40,545 nt of DNA from X23 sp050251575. Lineage in GTDB: Bacteria; Bacillota; Clostridia; SK-Y3. This document shows positions 1 through 8,649 of the stretch, one piece after another. The translations under genes and the position numbers were made by a program. Within the stretch, counting starts at the first letter, position 1. Each line of letters opens with the position of its first letter. The notes below the pieces were generated by a model. That model was not told the DNA's origin, did no database searches, and saw only the letters and a program-made list of their open reading frames with translations. The DNA lies in contig JBFWMP010000008.1 of the NCBI GenBank assembly GCA_050251575.1, positions 1 through 40,545 on the forward strand, written 5' to 3'.

Positions 1-37
1 ACGCATCTATCTCAGCTTGGGACAGCATTTCACTCAT
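1..37 (-). CDS. fliY: Flagellar motor switch protein FliY/FliN, N-terminal fragment
   Basis: Only the first 12 codons are in the window; the gene continues past the left edge. They read MSEMLSQAEIDA, which matches the LSQxEID motif that begins FliM and FliY proteins and is the CheY-P docking peptide in that family. The ATG overlaps the fliM stop codon by eight bases, as expected for tightly coupled switch genes. In Firmicutes the gene after fliM is normally fliY, a CheC-FliN fusion that is part of the C-ring and dephosphorylates CheY-P. From 12 residues FliY cannot be separated from a shorter FliN; FliY is preferred by position and by the N-terminal peptide. Confidence 0.7.
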   Translation of the reverse strand, partial: MSEMLSQAEIDA

Positions 38-1025
38 CCTTTTCTTCCTCCTTTCGTAATACCTCTGTAATCTTTATAGAAACTCTATTTTTTTTCACTC
101 CAGGTCTGCCTTTAAACTTACAAATATTTCCTATCATAATCGTTAGATCCGAATTCGCTGTAGTATCCAATTGAATGACATCACCTTTTTGAAGCTCAAT
201 AAAATCTTCAACAGATATATTTGTTTTCCCCAATAATACTTTTAAAGGAATACTGGTTTCTTCAATCCTTCTTTCAATATTCCTCTTCGAACGCGGAAGA
301 ATCTCCTTCTCAATAGAAGAGAACCAATATTTCGTGCTCAGCTTAGATAGTACGGGTTCTACAACCAAATGAGGAATACAAATATTTATCATTCCATTTA
401 CATCTCCCACTTTAGTGTCAAGCGTTATCAATGCGACCATTTCATTAGGAGAAATAATTTGAGCAAATTGTGAATTCGTTTCTATTCTATCTAAACGAGG
501 ATTCAATTCTAAAACATTTTCCCACGGTTCCTTCAATAATCCAAGCAGCTGATTGACCAGACGCTCAATAATTGATAATTCTATTTCCGTAAATCCTCTG
601 ATTTTATCCACTCCAAAACCTTTTCCTCCTAAGATTCTGTCAACGATTGCAAAAGCGATATTAGTATTAATTTCTAATATGATATATCCATTCAGTGGTG
701 TAAATTCTACAATAGCCAATAAGGCTGGATTAGATATTGAATTGCTAAATTCATGATAGCTTATTTCTTCAGCGGAAATTACCTCAGTATGTACTAAAGT
801 CCTTAAATATGCTGTTAAAAAATTTGTTGCGTGACGTGCATAATCCTCATGAATCATATTTAGTGTTCTCAGATGATCTTTTGCAAATTTATTAGGCCGC
901 CTAAAATCATAATTTCTTATCTTCTTTTCTTGAGTGATGGTTTTCATCTGATTGACATCAATCTCACCCGTATTAAGAGCTTTAAGCAATTCATCAATTT
1001 CATTTTGCGATAAAATATCACCCAT
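30..1025 (-). CDS. fliM: Flagellar motor switch protein FliM
   Basis: FliM forms the middle of the cytoplasmic C-ring, binds CheY-P and links FliG to FliN/FliY so the motor can change direction. The 331-residue product has the usual family length. It starts with the CheY-binding peptide LSQNEIDELL (residues 5-14), followed by the CheC-like middle domain (about 45-240) and a C-terminal SpoA/FliN-like domain (about 255-322, with the typical LKVLLGKTNISVEDFIEL). The ATG is preceded by AGGAGG at good spacing. It follows fliL by 13 bases and overlaps the next gene by eight, so it is translated as part of the flagellar operon. Confidence 0.96.
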   Translation of the reverse strand: MGDILSQNEIDELLKALNTGEIDVNQMKTITQEKKIRNYDFRRPNKFAKDHLRTLNMIHEDYARHATNFLTAYLRTLVHTEVISAEEISYHEFSNSISNPALLAIVEFTPLNGYIILEINTNIAFAIVDRILGGKGFGVDKIRGFTEIELSIIERLVNQLLGLLKEPWENVLELNPRLDRIETNSQFAQIISPNEMVALITLDTKVGDVNGMINICIPHLVVEPVLSKLSTKYWFSSIEKEILPRSKRNIERRIEETSIPLKVLLGKTNISVEDFIELQKGDVIQLDTTANSDLTIMIGNICKFKGRPGVKKNRVSIKITEVLRKEEEKDE

Positions 1026-1038
1026 GATTAACCACCTC

Positions 1039-1488
1039 CTATTGCATTATAAACTCCTCAAAGTAAACATCTAAAACCTTATCAGTGTTAAAAACAGTGT
1101 TAAATTTATTAAGAATTTCTTTTTTAACCACTTCCTGTGCATCCGGCTTTATCATTTCATCAGGGGTTTTCGCCTTTAGAATCATGATGATAGTATCGCG
1201 AAGTTTTCCATTATAATCATTCAATTCAGTTACGATCTTTTCATCAGCTACAAGCAATTGCACTTGGATACGTATAACTCTCTTATCTTTAGCATCCCCC
1301 GTGTTTAAGTTAGACACGATGGGCTCTCCTGCTATACTGAAAAACTTAGCCTTCTTCATATCATACTTCGGCTTTTCTTCAGCCTCTTTATTCTGTCCTC
1401 CTGATATAACCAACCATGTAATTCCAAAAGTAATGGCAAGAACTAAAATAAGTATAATGGCAATCAATATTATTGTACTTTTACTCAC
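1039..1488 (-). CDS. fliL: Flagellar basal body-associated protein FliL
   Basis: FliL is a single-pass membrane protein that surrounds the stator and supports torque generation. This 149-residue protein has one N-terminal transmembrane helix (about residues 5-29), a lysine/glutamate-rich linker and an external FliL domain. That domain ends with the usual C-terminal pattern, in which a short helix is followed by VYFEEFIMQ. Its start overlaps the end of motB by eight bases, and it precedes fliM. Sequence identity in this family is low, so the call rests on length, topology and position together. Confidence 0.92.
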   Translation of the reverse strand: MSKSTIILIAIILILVLAITFGITWLVISGGQNKEAEEKPKYDMKKAKFFSIAGEPIVSNLNTGDAKDKRVIRIQVQLLVADEKIVTELNDYNGKLRDTIIMILKAKTPDEMIKPDAQEVVKKEILNKFNTVFNTDKVLDVYFEEFIMQ

Positions 1489-2284
1489 TATTCGTACTCC
1501 CTCCCACTTCAGCAGATATATCTTCTACTACATATTCCTTTGAAATGACAATATCAACCCGCCTGTTCTGTCTTCTTCCTGCATCTGTAGAATTGTCCGA
1601 AACAGGATGAAACTCACCATATCCCACTGCAGATAGCCGGGTAGGACTAATTCTGCCCTCATCAATAAAAAAACGCAGGACATTTGTTGCTCTCTTGGCT
1701 GATAAGTCCCAATTATCCTGAAATTGTGCGGTTCTTATAGGCAGATTATCCGTATGGCCTTCCACCCTTATATCCTTATTAAATTCATTAAGCATCCCTG
1801 CAATATATTTTAATATTTTATTAGACTCACTTTTCAGGTCAGCTTTTCCAGAATCAAATAACACGTTATCCTTAAAGCGTATAAGAAGCCCTGGCTCCTC
1901 TTTCGTAATTTCTATTGAATCCCCAAGATTATTCTTATCTACATATGCCTTCAACTGAAAAAACAGCTTTTCCATATCCTGTGCATCCTTTACAGCATCT
2001 GATATTCCACCGGGTATACTTATCTTCTTTACAAACTCATCAAGCTCGGGATAATTATCCTCACCTTCTGCTGCCAGTGTCTCTCTGGTAATTGAAGTTG
2101 CCCCATAATTAACCCCTAGCGAACCCTGTATGGACTTTATAATTTGTTGAAATTTTTGAGTATCTACCGTAGACATAGCAAAAAGCAATACAAAAAATGT
2201 AAGCAGCAATGTAACCATATCCGCATATGTATTCATCCACGCTGGAGAACCATTCTTGCCTTCTTCCGCAGCTCTTTTTCTCAT
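1481..2284 (-). CDS. motB: Flagellar motor stator protein MotB
   Basis: MotB pairs with MotA as the ion-conducting stator and anchors it to peptidoglycan. The 267-residue protein has a short basic N-terminus and one transmembrane helix (about 20-39). Asp22 in YADMVTLLLTFF is the expected ion-binding residue. A periplasmic linker and an OmpA/MotB peptidoglycan-binding domain follow (about 125-250, with GHTDNLPI and the NxxLSxxRA pattern as NWDLSAKRA). The start overlaps the motA stop by four bases. Whether the coupling ion is H+ or Na+ cannot be decided from this sequence alone. Confidence 0.96.
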   Translation of the reverse strand: MRKRAAEEGKNGSPAWMNTYADMVTLLLTFFVLLFAMSTVDTQKFQQIIKSIQGSLGVNYGATSITRETLAAEGEDNYPELDEFVKKISIPGGISDAVKDAQDMEKLFFQLKAYVDKNNLGDSIEITKEEPGLLIRFKDNVLFDSGKADLKSESNKILKYIAGMLNEFNKDIRVEGHTDNLPIRTAQFQDNWDLSAKRATNVLRFFIDEGRISPTRLSAVGYGEFHPVSDNSTDAGRRQNRRVDIVISKEYVVEDISAEVGGSTNSE

Positions 2285-3078
2285 ACTTCAACACCTACGT
2301 CTTCTGGCTGATCTTTTTTCTCGAAATCATTTCTAAGCCTTGGTGATAAAAATGCTTTTAATTTTTCTTCAATAATTCTAGGATTCTCTCCGGCTTGAAT
2401 GGACAGTAACCCCTCTATCATAACCTCTTTTAAAAGGATTTCTTCTGCGCTGCGCATTTTTAATTTTCCTGCAATTGGGATACATATGAAGTTTGCAATG
2501 ATTGTACCATAAAAGGTTGTGATAAGTGCTACTCCCATAGCAGGCCCAATAGTTGATGGATTGTCCAGTTGTTGTAACATCTGTATAAGCCCGATCAACG
2601 TACCAATCATACCAAAGGCAGGTCCCAAAGTAGCCATGGTTTCAAAAATATTTTGACTCTCCTTATGCCGTCCTTCAATAAACGCCAACTCTGTTTCAAG
2701 AATATTTCTTACTAGTTCAGGATCGGTTCCATCTACAATTAAGAGAATCCCCTTTTGAAGAAATTTGTCATCTATCTGAGACGCCGCTTCTTCAAGCGCC
2801 AAGAGTCCTTCCTTTCTTGCTATATTTGCAAGCTCGATAATTTTTTTAATAATTTCTGCAGGTTGCAGTTCCTTTGTGAGAAAGACATGTTTGACAGTTC
2901 TAAAAGAATTGATAAACTTATCTAAGGGATAATTGATCATGGTTGCACAAACTGTACCTCCAATAACAATCATCATAGAATTTAAATCAACAAACCATCC
3001 TAATGGTCCACCATTAGCAATCGCAAATACAATAAAAAATATTCCCAGCACAAAACCTATTATAGTTGCAATATCCAT
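2281..3078 (-). CDS. motA: Flagellar motor stator protein MotA
   Basis: MotA supplies the cytoplasmic face of the stator that pushes on FliG. The 265-residue product has the MotA/TolQ/ExbB layout. Two N-terminal membrane helices (about 3-22 and 33-50) precede a large cytoplasmic loop. Two C-terminal helices follow (about 148-166 and 178-203), with the conserved GPAFGMIGTLIGLI and ALITTFYGTIIAN stretches. A GGGGTG-type ribosome-binding site precedes the ATG. It lies 70 bases after flbD and overlaps motB, an order found in many clostridial flagellar operons. Confidence 0.96.
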   Translation of the reverse strand: MDIATIIGFVLGIFFIVFAIANGGPLGWFVDLNSMMIVIGGTVCATMINYPLDKFINSFRTVKHVFLTKELQPAEIIKKIIELANIARKEGLLALEEAASQIDDKFLQKGILLIVDGTDPELVRNILETELAFIEGRHKESQNIFETMATLGPAFGMIGTLIGLIQMLQQLDNPSTIGPAMGVALITTFYGTIIANFICIPIAGKLKMRSAEEILLKEVMIEGLLSIQAGENPRIIEEKLKAFLSPRLRNDFEKKDQPEDVGVEV

Positions 3079-3148
3079 TGAGACACCCCACTTAGCAATA
3101 TCTAATATTTGCTTTTTCTATTTTTATCCATCATCTATGTATGCTTAT

Positions 3149-3370
3149 CTAGCTGTATGACTTTTCTAAATCTACGACTTCCCTACCCCTGTAGTACGTT
3201 TTGTTTTTAAATTCTATAATTTTATTGATAACTTCTTCTACAGACTCGGAAACAACAATTTTTTTACCGGTAGTTGTCGTTATAACAGTGTCCGGTGTGG
3301 ATTCTATAAACTCAATCAAATCACAATTCACATAAAAAATCTTGCCATTAAATCGGGTCACTTTTATCAT
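3149..3370 (-). CDS. flbD: FlbD family flagellar protein
   Basis: This is a 73-residue protein of the small FlbD family (SwrD in Bacillus subtilis), found between flgE and motA in gram-positive flagellar clusters. SwrD is reported to raise motor power by supporting the stators. The start chosen is the ATG that begins MIKVTRFNGK; it has GGAGGA at proper spacing. An in-frame ATG 48 bases upstream lacks a ribosome-binding site. Conserved family features visible are the N-terminal hydrophobic-basic strand, the NCDLIEFIESTPDT turn, and TTGKKIVVSESVEEV. The product is probably cytoplasmic. Confidence 0.92.
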   Translation of the reverse strand: MIKVTRFNGKIFYVNCDLIEFIESTPDTVITTTTGKKIVVSESVEEVINKIIEFKNKTYYRGREVVDLEKSYS

Positions 3371-3449
3371 AACATAATTCCTCCATATATAACAACAGGA
3401 AGTCGGAAATTCAGACAAAATAGACTAAATTTCCAGCTCCCATCATATA

Positions 3450-4823
3450 TTACCTCTTAAGATTTACCAATTCCTGCAGCATTTCGTCAGAAGTTGTAAT
3501 AATTCTTGAGTTTGCCTGGAAGCCTCTTTGGGTTGTAATCATCTCGGTAAATTCCTTGGACAAATCCACATTAGACATTTCCAAAGTTCCGGGACTTAAT
3601 GCTCCTGTACCTTCCGAACCCGGTTTCACCCCTTTGGTGAAGTCACCTGAGTTGGTGGTAGGAATATACAAGTTGTTGCCTGTCTTTTGCAACCCAGCCG
3701 GATTTGAAAAATATGCTACACCAATCATGCCCAGTGCTTGCATCTGACCATTGCCGTAAATACCGGTAATGATCCCATCCGAACCGATGCTTACATTTAC
3801 AAGTTCCCCTGTAGTATATCCGTCTACATCAGTGGCTTTTACTGAGCCATCGGCTTTAAACTGGGTCAGTTTGGAGAAGTCAATGTCCACTGCAAATGTA
3901 TCTGTACCTGCTGTAGCATCAGGTATTACATTGATTGAATCCGTCTCACCAGAAGTTATTTTTCCATTCTCATCAAAAGTAATTAACCCCTGTTTCGGTA
4001 CATCTGATGTATCGGTTATATCAGTATACCAGAACCATTCGGTTTCAGGTGCCGCTGGATCAGTATTATCCACTTGATTCTTTACAAAGGTTATTGTGAT
4101 AGTAGTATCATTCCCCAGTTTGTCATACACAGTATAAGGAACAGAAAAAGTCTCCGCACCGGTGGTTGTAATTTTTCCTTCAATGGTGGCAAGATTATCC
4201 GTAGAAACCGCAAGCACTGATGTAGCATCTATATCTTTCATAGATTCAAACGACGAATCCAGATTTCCGGCAAATTTAGCAGCAGTAGTTTCTTTTGCAG
4301 AGATTATACGCTTGTTGCCTGTATAATCATCCTCATAAATATTGATTCCTTCCATGGGTGCTTCAGTATCGTATTCAGACATACTTCCTTCTTTGCGCTG
4401 CATCCATCCTTGCACCAACATACCGTCAGCAGTCCCCAAATTTCCCAGCTTGTCAAAACCGAAGTTCCCTGCGCGGGTAAAACTAGGGGCACTGTCACCA
4501 GTTTTCACAATAAAGAATCCATCGCCATCTATCGCCAAATCTGTCGGATTATCGGTTCTCTGCAAGCTTCCTCGGGTATGGATGGTATCCATCGCAGCCA
4601 CAGAAACTCCTAGACCTACCTGCATGGGATTGGTACCACCACGGCTGCTGGCGGTGTCCGGTGCCGCGGCACCTTTGATAGTCTGGCTGAATACTTCCTG
4701 GAAAGTAACTCGGCCTGATTTAAAACCCACGGTATTGACATTGGCAATGTTATTGCCGATTACATCCATTTTCGCCTGATGCGCCGATAATCCCGACACA
4801 CCAGAGAACATTGATCTCATCAT
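3450..4823 (-). CDS. flgE: Flagellar hook protein FlgE
   Basis: FlgE is the structural subunit of the hook. The 457-residue product has the N-terminal rod/hook motif (SGVSGLSAHQAKMDVIGNNI, residues 7-26) and the matching C-terminal helix ending ITTSDEMLQELVNLKR. The variable surface-exposed middle is rich in Thr, Asp and Gly. The terminal helices form the inner tube and the middle folds outward. Two adjacent ATGs (4823, 4820) follow GGAGGT, so the start is uncertain by one codon. It lies downstream of flgD (hook cap) and the TIGR02530-like gene. Confidence 0.95.
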   Translation of the reverse strand: MMRSMFSGVSGLSAHQAKMDVIGNNIANVNTVGFKSGRVTFQEVFSQTIKGAAAPDTASSRGGTNPMQVGLGVSVAAMDTIHTRGSLQRTDNPTDLAIDGDGFFIVKTGDSAPSFTRAGNFGFDKLGNLGTADGMLVQGWMQRKEGSMSEYDTEAPMEGINIYEDDYTGNKRIISAKETTAAKFAGNLDSSFESMKDIDATSVLAVSTDNLATIEGKITTTGAETFSVPYTVYDKLGNDTTITITFVKNQVDNTDPAAPETEWFWYTDITDTSDVPKQGLITFDENGKITSGETDSINVIPDATAGTDTFAVDIDFSKLTQFKADGSVKATDVDGYTTGELVNVSIGSDGIITGIYGNGQMQALGMIGVAYFSNPAGLQKTGNNLYIPTTNSGDFTKGVKPGSEGTGALSPGTLEMSNVDLSKEFTEMITTQRGFQANSRIITTSDEMLQELVNLKR

Positions 4824-4897
4824 AATTTTCGACCTCCTTTAATGTGTTATTCCCTCTGTCATTCAGGAATAAGTAGCCTCCTTTTAAGGTCCGGCTA

Positions 4898-5296
4898 TTA
4901 TATAATTACTGCTCCATCGATATTTGTAAACACATTTTCATTGAACTCATCATTGTTAACCGCGGTAATCACGGTCTTGTTTTTCACGCTTACTACAAAA
5001 GCAAGATTATCCATCAATATCAGCGATTCCTTCACACCTTTTTGTTCTGCTTTAGCCACTGCATCATTGATTTTTTGCTTTTGCTCGGCATTGATGCATA
5101 TATTCCTTGACTTGAGACGTGCCTCAGCATGTTTGGAAAATTTCAGTTCCTCTCTGTTGGCCAGCTTTTCCCGCAAGGCTTCTTCAAAATTTGTTTTGCC
5201 GACCTCTCGCTTTTGCACATCAGCAGGTTTTAGCGGAAATACTGATTTACCTGTAGTAATCATTCTGCTATTAAATACTTTATTCACATCATTCAT
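4898..5296 (-). CDS. TIGR02530 family flagellar operon protein
   Basis: This 132-residue protein matches the pattern of the TIGR02530 (flg_new) family, which occurs between flgD and flgE in Firmicute flagellar operons and has no settled biochemical role. Family-like features are FSKHAEARLKSRNI (about residues 54-67) and a C-terminal half ending in a strand-rich segment (LILMDNLAFVVSVKNKTVITAV). There is no signal peptide or membrane helix. The start at 5296 is preferred because AGGTGAG sits six bases upstream; the ATG six bases earlier has no room for a ribosome-binding site. Its position suggests a hook-assembly role, which is inference. Confidence 0.85.
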   Translation of the reverse strand: MNDVNKVFNSRMITTGKSVFPLKPADVQKREVGKTNFEEALREKLANREELKFSKHAEARLKSRNICINAEQKQKINDAVAKAEQKGVKESLILMDNLAFVVSVKNKTVITAVNNDEFNENVFTNIDGAVII

Positions 5297-5312
5297 AATC
5301 ATCTCACCTGCG

Positions 5313-6152
5313 CTATCTGATTTTTAGGATATTATTGGCAGGAATCTTGATTTGATCCATCACTGCGGAAGTAATTTCTCCGTCTTCATTCATTTCGAAG
5401 CTCTTAACCACTCCTATTACGGTGACCTTGGACTCAACTTCTCCATCTTCATTCCTTTGTACCAGTACGGCAGTAACTTCTTCACCTTTTTCCACTTTTT
5501 CATTCAAATAACTTTCCAAATCTTCAAATACCGCTTCTTCTTCTTCACTCAACAGCACATCATCAACGTTCACTTCAGCATTGTTAACAAGCGCGTACAC
5601 AGTACCGCTGATTAACTCCAACGAGCTGACATCGCCTGTGATGTTCATTGTTTCCAATGATTCGGAGTCAATAAACATAGCAGTGACATTTTTATCTATA
5701 ACACTTGTAAAATCGGTTATTTGACTTATCTTGCTGTAGTCGATTGTATCGTATACGTCAGTAATATCATCCACAAGAATATCCTGTCCGTCAACAACCA
5801 CATAAGTCTTACCTGCGGATAGTTTTACGCTTTCCACCAATCCTTCCACAGACTGATACATACCGGTCGTCTCATCCTTAACGGTAGCTGTAATCTCTTT
5901 ACCGATCATGCTGAATGCTTTTTGGCTGCTGAAGCTGTTATTCATATTCTGCATCTGTTCCAATGATGAGAACTGTGCCATTTGCGCGATAAATTCCTTA
6001 TCTTCCATTGGCTTGAGCGGATCCTGGTATTTCAGCTGTGTTACCAGTAGATTAAGAAAATCATCTTTCCCTAACTCGCCTGGATTTCTTTGTGCCGGCG
6101 TAGTAAAATAGTCTTCAAGAATTTTGCTGCCTTCTACCGGAGTTGTAGCCAT
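5313..6152 (-). CDS. flgD: Flagellar hook assembly (hook cap) protein FlgD
   Basis: FlgD forms the temporary cap that guides FlgE polymerisation. The 279-residue product has the conserved N-terminal block (KDDFLNLLVTQLKYQDPLKP, then AQFSSLEQMQNMN, about residues 27-75), followed by a long acidic extension. It is longer than the common 140-220 residue FlgD. The extra length is a repetitive-looking Asp/Glu-rich strand region (about 150-265) resembling two copies of a small beta domain. The start with GGAGGG upstream (MATTPVEG) is used instead of an ATG 57 bases earlier inside fliK. It overlaps nothing and lies between fliK and the TIGR02530 gene. Confidence 0.94.
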   Translation of the reverse strand: MATTPVEGSKILEDYFTTPAQRNPGELGKDDFLNLLVTQLKYQDPLKPMEDKEFIAQMAQFSSLEQMQNMNNSFSSQKAFSMIGKEITATVKDETTGMYQSVEGLVESVKLSAGKTYVVVDGQDILVDDITDVYDTIDYSKISQITDFTSVIDKNVTAMFIDSESLETMNITGDVSSLELISGTVYALVNNAEVNVDDVLLSEEEEAVFEDLESYLNEKVEKGEEVTAVLVQRNEDGEVESKVTVIGVVKSFEMNEDGEITSAVMDQIKIPANNILKIR

Positions 6153-6175
6153 TTTCTCCCTCCTTATCTTCTTTA

Positions 6176-7642
6176 TTATGCAGTGAACTCTACACTGCTT
6201 TCTGACCATTGATAGGGATTGGTAACTATAGAATGTCTATTATAGTCTACTGCTGCAATAATTCCCTCTTGTTCTTCAGAAGTAACTCTTCTCACTCTAC
6301 CCTTGCTTTCCCTTTCATAGGTCTGATTTTGTCGGTTTTGGTCGCCTACCGATACATTAAAGCCTTTTACGTTTAATCCCTGACTTTCCAAAGCATCTTT
6401 CAGCTGCGGAAGACTGGCTTCAATAATCTCCTTCACTTGCTGACTTTCTGCAGTAAACTGAGCTACCATGATGCCTCTTTCAGTAACAATCTTTAGAGAT
6501 AATTTTCCGAGGTTATCAGGCTTTAGCTGCATGATCATTTCAGACCTGTCGTCGGCAAGTGTTACTTTAGCACTCTCAACTACCTGCTTTAGAACATTTT
6601 CCCGGCTAGCACCCTGCATACTGAACTGTTTCTTTACTGTCTCTAAAGTGATATTATGTTCCTTCGCAGTAACTACCTCACTAAATGGTATTATCTCAGC
6701 CTGATTTGACTGCTGTTTGCTTTGAAGATTTACTACTTTGACTTCCCCGTCAAATTGAAAGCCTTCATGCTTAGATTCGCTGTTTCTACCGCTATTTTCT
6801 TTACTCTCCTGTGCATTTGGGGGTTGTTCCACTGCAGCTGCTTCCATTTCTTCATTCTGCTCATTAACATTATTCTGGCTGGCATTTTGAATTTGTTGGA
6901 CTTTTAATGTATTAAGGCTGTCAGATGCTTGATTAATAACTGCTTCAGCTGTTTGATGCATAGATTTCAATCCTTCAAGTTCTCCTTGCAGCTGGAAAGC
7001 CTTTTCATTAATAACCTCCATCATATCATCAGGAATAATATCTGTCTCCGTTTGATTAAACTGCATCATATTGTTCAGCTTTTCTAAAAAATCTGTCAGC
7101 TTGTCCATAAGTACTGTTGTATGCGTTTCTGGATTAGACGTTTCGTTGCTTAGCTGACCAATAAGTTTTTCAGCACTGCCAAGTTTGTCCTGGATTGCTT
7201 CAACCAATGCTTTTGCCTCGAATGCGTTGTGGAGCTCTATATCCAACTCTTCTACTGCCTCACCATTCATCAGCTGTTCAAGAAACTGGACATTTATTCC
7301 GGATGCCTGTGCCAACACTTCTAATTCTTCCTTGCTGATTTCCTTATTTTTAGTGCTATTATTTTGACTGAAATTCTTATCAACAGCTTTTCTTACCTTT
7401 ATATCGCGCTGCTTTAATGTTGCTTCTCTCAACTCGTTTTTTGATTGAAGATTCTCTTTTGAAGCTGATAATCCTCTGTATTTTGTATCATTTTTTTTAT
7501 CTGCTGAGCTGCTGAAGTCATTTTTCTTCACAGTATTATTTAAAGTTGATTTGAAATCAGCAGAAGAACCTTTGCTCAAAGCATTGGTTGTTTGTGCAGG
7601 AATCAAATTGCCAGAAAAAGCGATTGCTAATTGGTTTATCAT
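6176..7642 (-). CDS. fliK: Flagellar hook-length control protein FliK
   Basis: FliK measures hook length and switches export from hook to filament subunits. The product is 488 residues. A long hydrophilic Gln/Asn/Ser/Lys-rich N-terminal ruler region precedes the C-terminal Flg_hook domain (about 355-435), recognised by IMQLKPDNLGKLSLKI and a following LPQLKDALESQGLNVKG. The start at 7642 (MINQLAIAF) has AGGAGGTGAG directly upstream. The open frame continues upstream through the 100-N gap and a 7-bp tandem repeat, but that extension is not supported as coding. The gene follows motE/ylxF and precedes flgD. Confidence 0.93.
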   Translation of the reverse strand: MINQLAIAFSGNLIPAQTTNALSKGSSADFKSTLNNTVKKNDFSSSADKKNDTKYRGLSASKENLQSKNELREATLKQRDIKVRKAVDKNFSQNNSTKNKEISKEELEVLAQASGINVQFLEQLMNGEAVEELDIELHNAFEAKALVEAIQDKLGSAEKLIGQLSNETSNPETHTTVLMDKLTDFLEKLNNMMQFNQTETDIIPDDMMEVINEKAFQLQGELEGLKSMHQTAEAVINQASDSLNTLKVQQIQNASQNNVNEQNEEMEAAAVEQPPNAQESKENSGRNSESKHEGFQFDGEVKVVNLQSKQQSNQAEIIPFSEVVTAKEHNITLETVKKQFSMQGASRENVLKQVVESAKVTLADDRSEMIMQLKPDNLGKLSLKIVTERGIMVAQFTAESQQVKEIIEASLPQLKDALESQGLNVKGFNVSVGDQNRQNQTYERESKGRVRRVTSEEQEGIIAAVDYNRHSIVTNPYQWSESSVEFTA

Positions 7643-7663
7643 TTTCTCACCTCCTTTCAATAT

Positions 7664-7801
7664 AGCTTGGAGCTTGGAGCTNNNNNNNNNNNNNNNNNNN
7701 NNNNNNNNNNNNNNNNNNNNNNNNNNNNNNNNNNNNNNNNNNNNNNNNNNNNNNNNNNNNNNNNNNNNNNNNNNNNNNNNNAGCTTGGAGCTTGGAGCTC
7801 G
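7664..7801. repeat. Heptanucleotide tandem repeat (AGCTTGG)n interrupted by an assembly gap
   Basis: Both sides of the 100-N run carry the same 7-bp tandem unit, AGCTTGG. At 7664-7681 it reads AGCTTGGAGCTTGGAGCT, and at 7782-7799 the same 18 bases recur, followed by GGAGCT with one T-to-C variant. The array therefore probably runs through the gap, and its true length is unknown. It fills the spacer between the motE/ylxF stop codon (7806) and the fliK ribosome-binding site (7650-7655), ending about eight bases upstream of the latter. Confidence 0.85.
7682..7781. other. Assembly gap (100 Ns)
   Basis: This is a run of exactly 100 undetermined bases, the usual placeholder for a gap of unknown size. 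It sits inside the 7-bp tandem repeat, which is the likely reason the assembler failed here. The genes on both sides are complete. Confidence 0.98.
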
Positions 7802-7805
7802 GAGC

Positions 7806-8633
7806 TCACTCTTTTGGCACACTAATGGGATACTCTTTCGAGAGGATATCACTTGCTTTCGCGGCATTTGTTATATTCATTGCAGCTAATATTTCAGCAG
7901 CCTGTTCTCTATTCATATTTTTTAAAATACTTACAATTAAATCCATTTTCGAAGTGCTCATTTCATCAAAAATTTTAGCAGCATTTTCTGCATCCATATT
8001 CTCATAAAAAGAAACATATTCTTTTATCTGCTGATCTATCTTTTCATCCTCTAATATCTCTTTATATAACTGCTGCGCTTCTTCTTTATGAATTTTTTCA
8101 AAGTAAGCTTTGAAATCCGTTTTCTTTTCATCAGCAATATCCTGGAAGAAGCTGTTTTTATCCGCTTCTAATTGCTGCCTTTCCTGCTGTAACTTTACCT
8201 TTTCTTCTTCAAGCTTGTCCTGATCCTTTTGAAATTGCTCATAATTCTGTTCAACATTAGAGAGCAATTCTAATTCTTTTTTAAGACTATTTGATTCCAA
8301 ACTTAGCTGCTCAAACTGCTCTTTATAAGATAGAAAGCTTTCTGTTAACTCCTTTTTGTTCATGAATTTGGGATCCGTAGGATCCGGTTTCGGCGGCAAT
8401 ACCTTTTGTACATAGGGTATATCCTCAAGCAATGGTCTTACCTTTTGACCCATTCCCCTGACATCAAACTTTATAATCAATAATGGTAAACTCAGAAGTA
8501 AAAGAATAATGACCACCAATAACACTTTTGTGAGCAGTCCTTCTGATTTTGCCCCCGTCTTCTTTTTATTTGATGGATCTGTATTGGCAGCCGGTATATT
8601 CTTCGCGCCTGCCGATGTCCTTGGAGCTGGCAT
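7806..8633 (-). CDS. ylxF: MotE/YlxF family flagellar protein
   Basis: This is a 275-residue protein in the position of Bacillus ylxF, between fliJ and fliK. It has a cytoplasmic basic N-terminus and one strong membrane helix (about residues 33-54). A long coiled coil rich in Glu, Lys and Gln follows (about 90-170). The C-terminal MgtE_N-like helical repeat (about 205-270) contains MDAENAAKIFDEM and MNREQAAEILAAM. COG3334 proteins of this kind are called MotE because a rhizobial member acts as a chaperone of MotC; the role in Firmicutes is not settled. The stop codon touches the edge of the 7-bp repeat array. Confidence 0.85.
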   Translation of the reverse strand: MPAPRTSAGAKNIPAANTDPSNKKKTGAKSEGLLTKVLLVVIILLLLSLPLLIIKFDVRGMGQKVRPLLEDIPYVQKVLPPKPDPTDPKFMNKKELTESFLSYKEQFEQLSLESNSLKKELELLSNVEQNYEQFQKDQDKLEEEKVKLQQERQQLEADKNSFFQDIADEKKTDFKAYFEKIHKEEAQQLYKEILEDEKIDQQIKEYVSFYENMDAENAAKIFDEMSTSKMDLIVSILKNMNREQAAEILAAMNITNAAKASDILSKEYPISVPKE

Positions 8634-8649
8634 CCAATTCCTCCATTCT

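Noticed and set aside
4342..4779. Plus-strand 145-residue open frame inside flgE
   Set aside because: It is the antisense shadow of a clear hook-protein gene, with no ribosome-binding site or family resemblance. The same holds for the other long antisense frames in fliF, ktrB and recQ.
7643..7867. Open frame extending fliK upstream through the N gap and the 7-bp repeat
   Set aside because: The extension is made of Ns and a tandem repeat lacking stops; the ATG at 7642 has an excellent ribosome-binding site and the normal FliK start.
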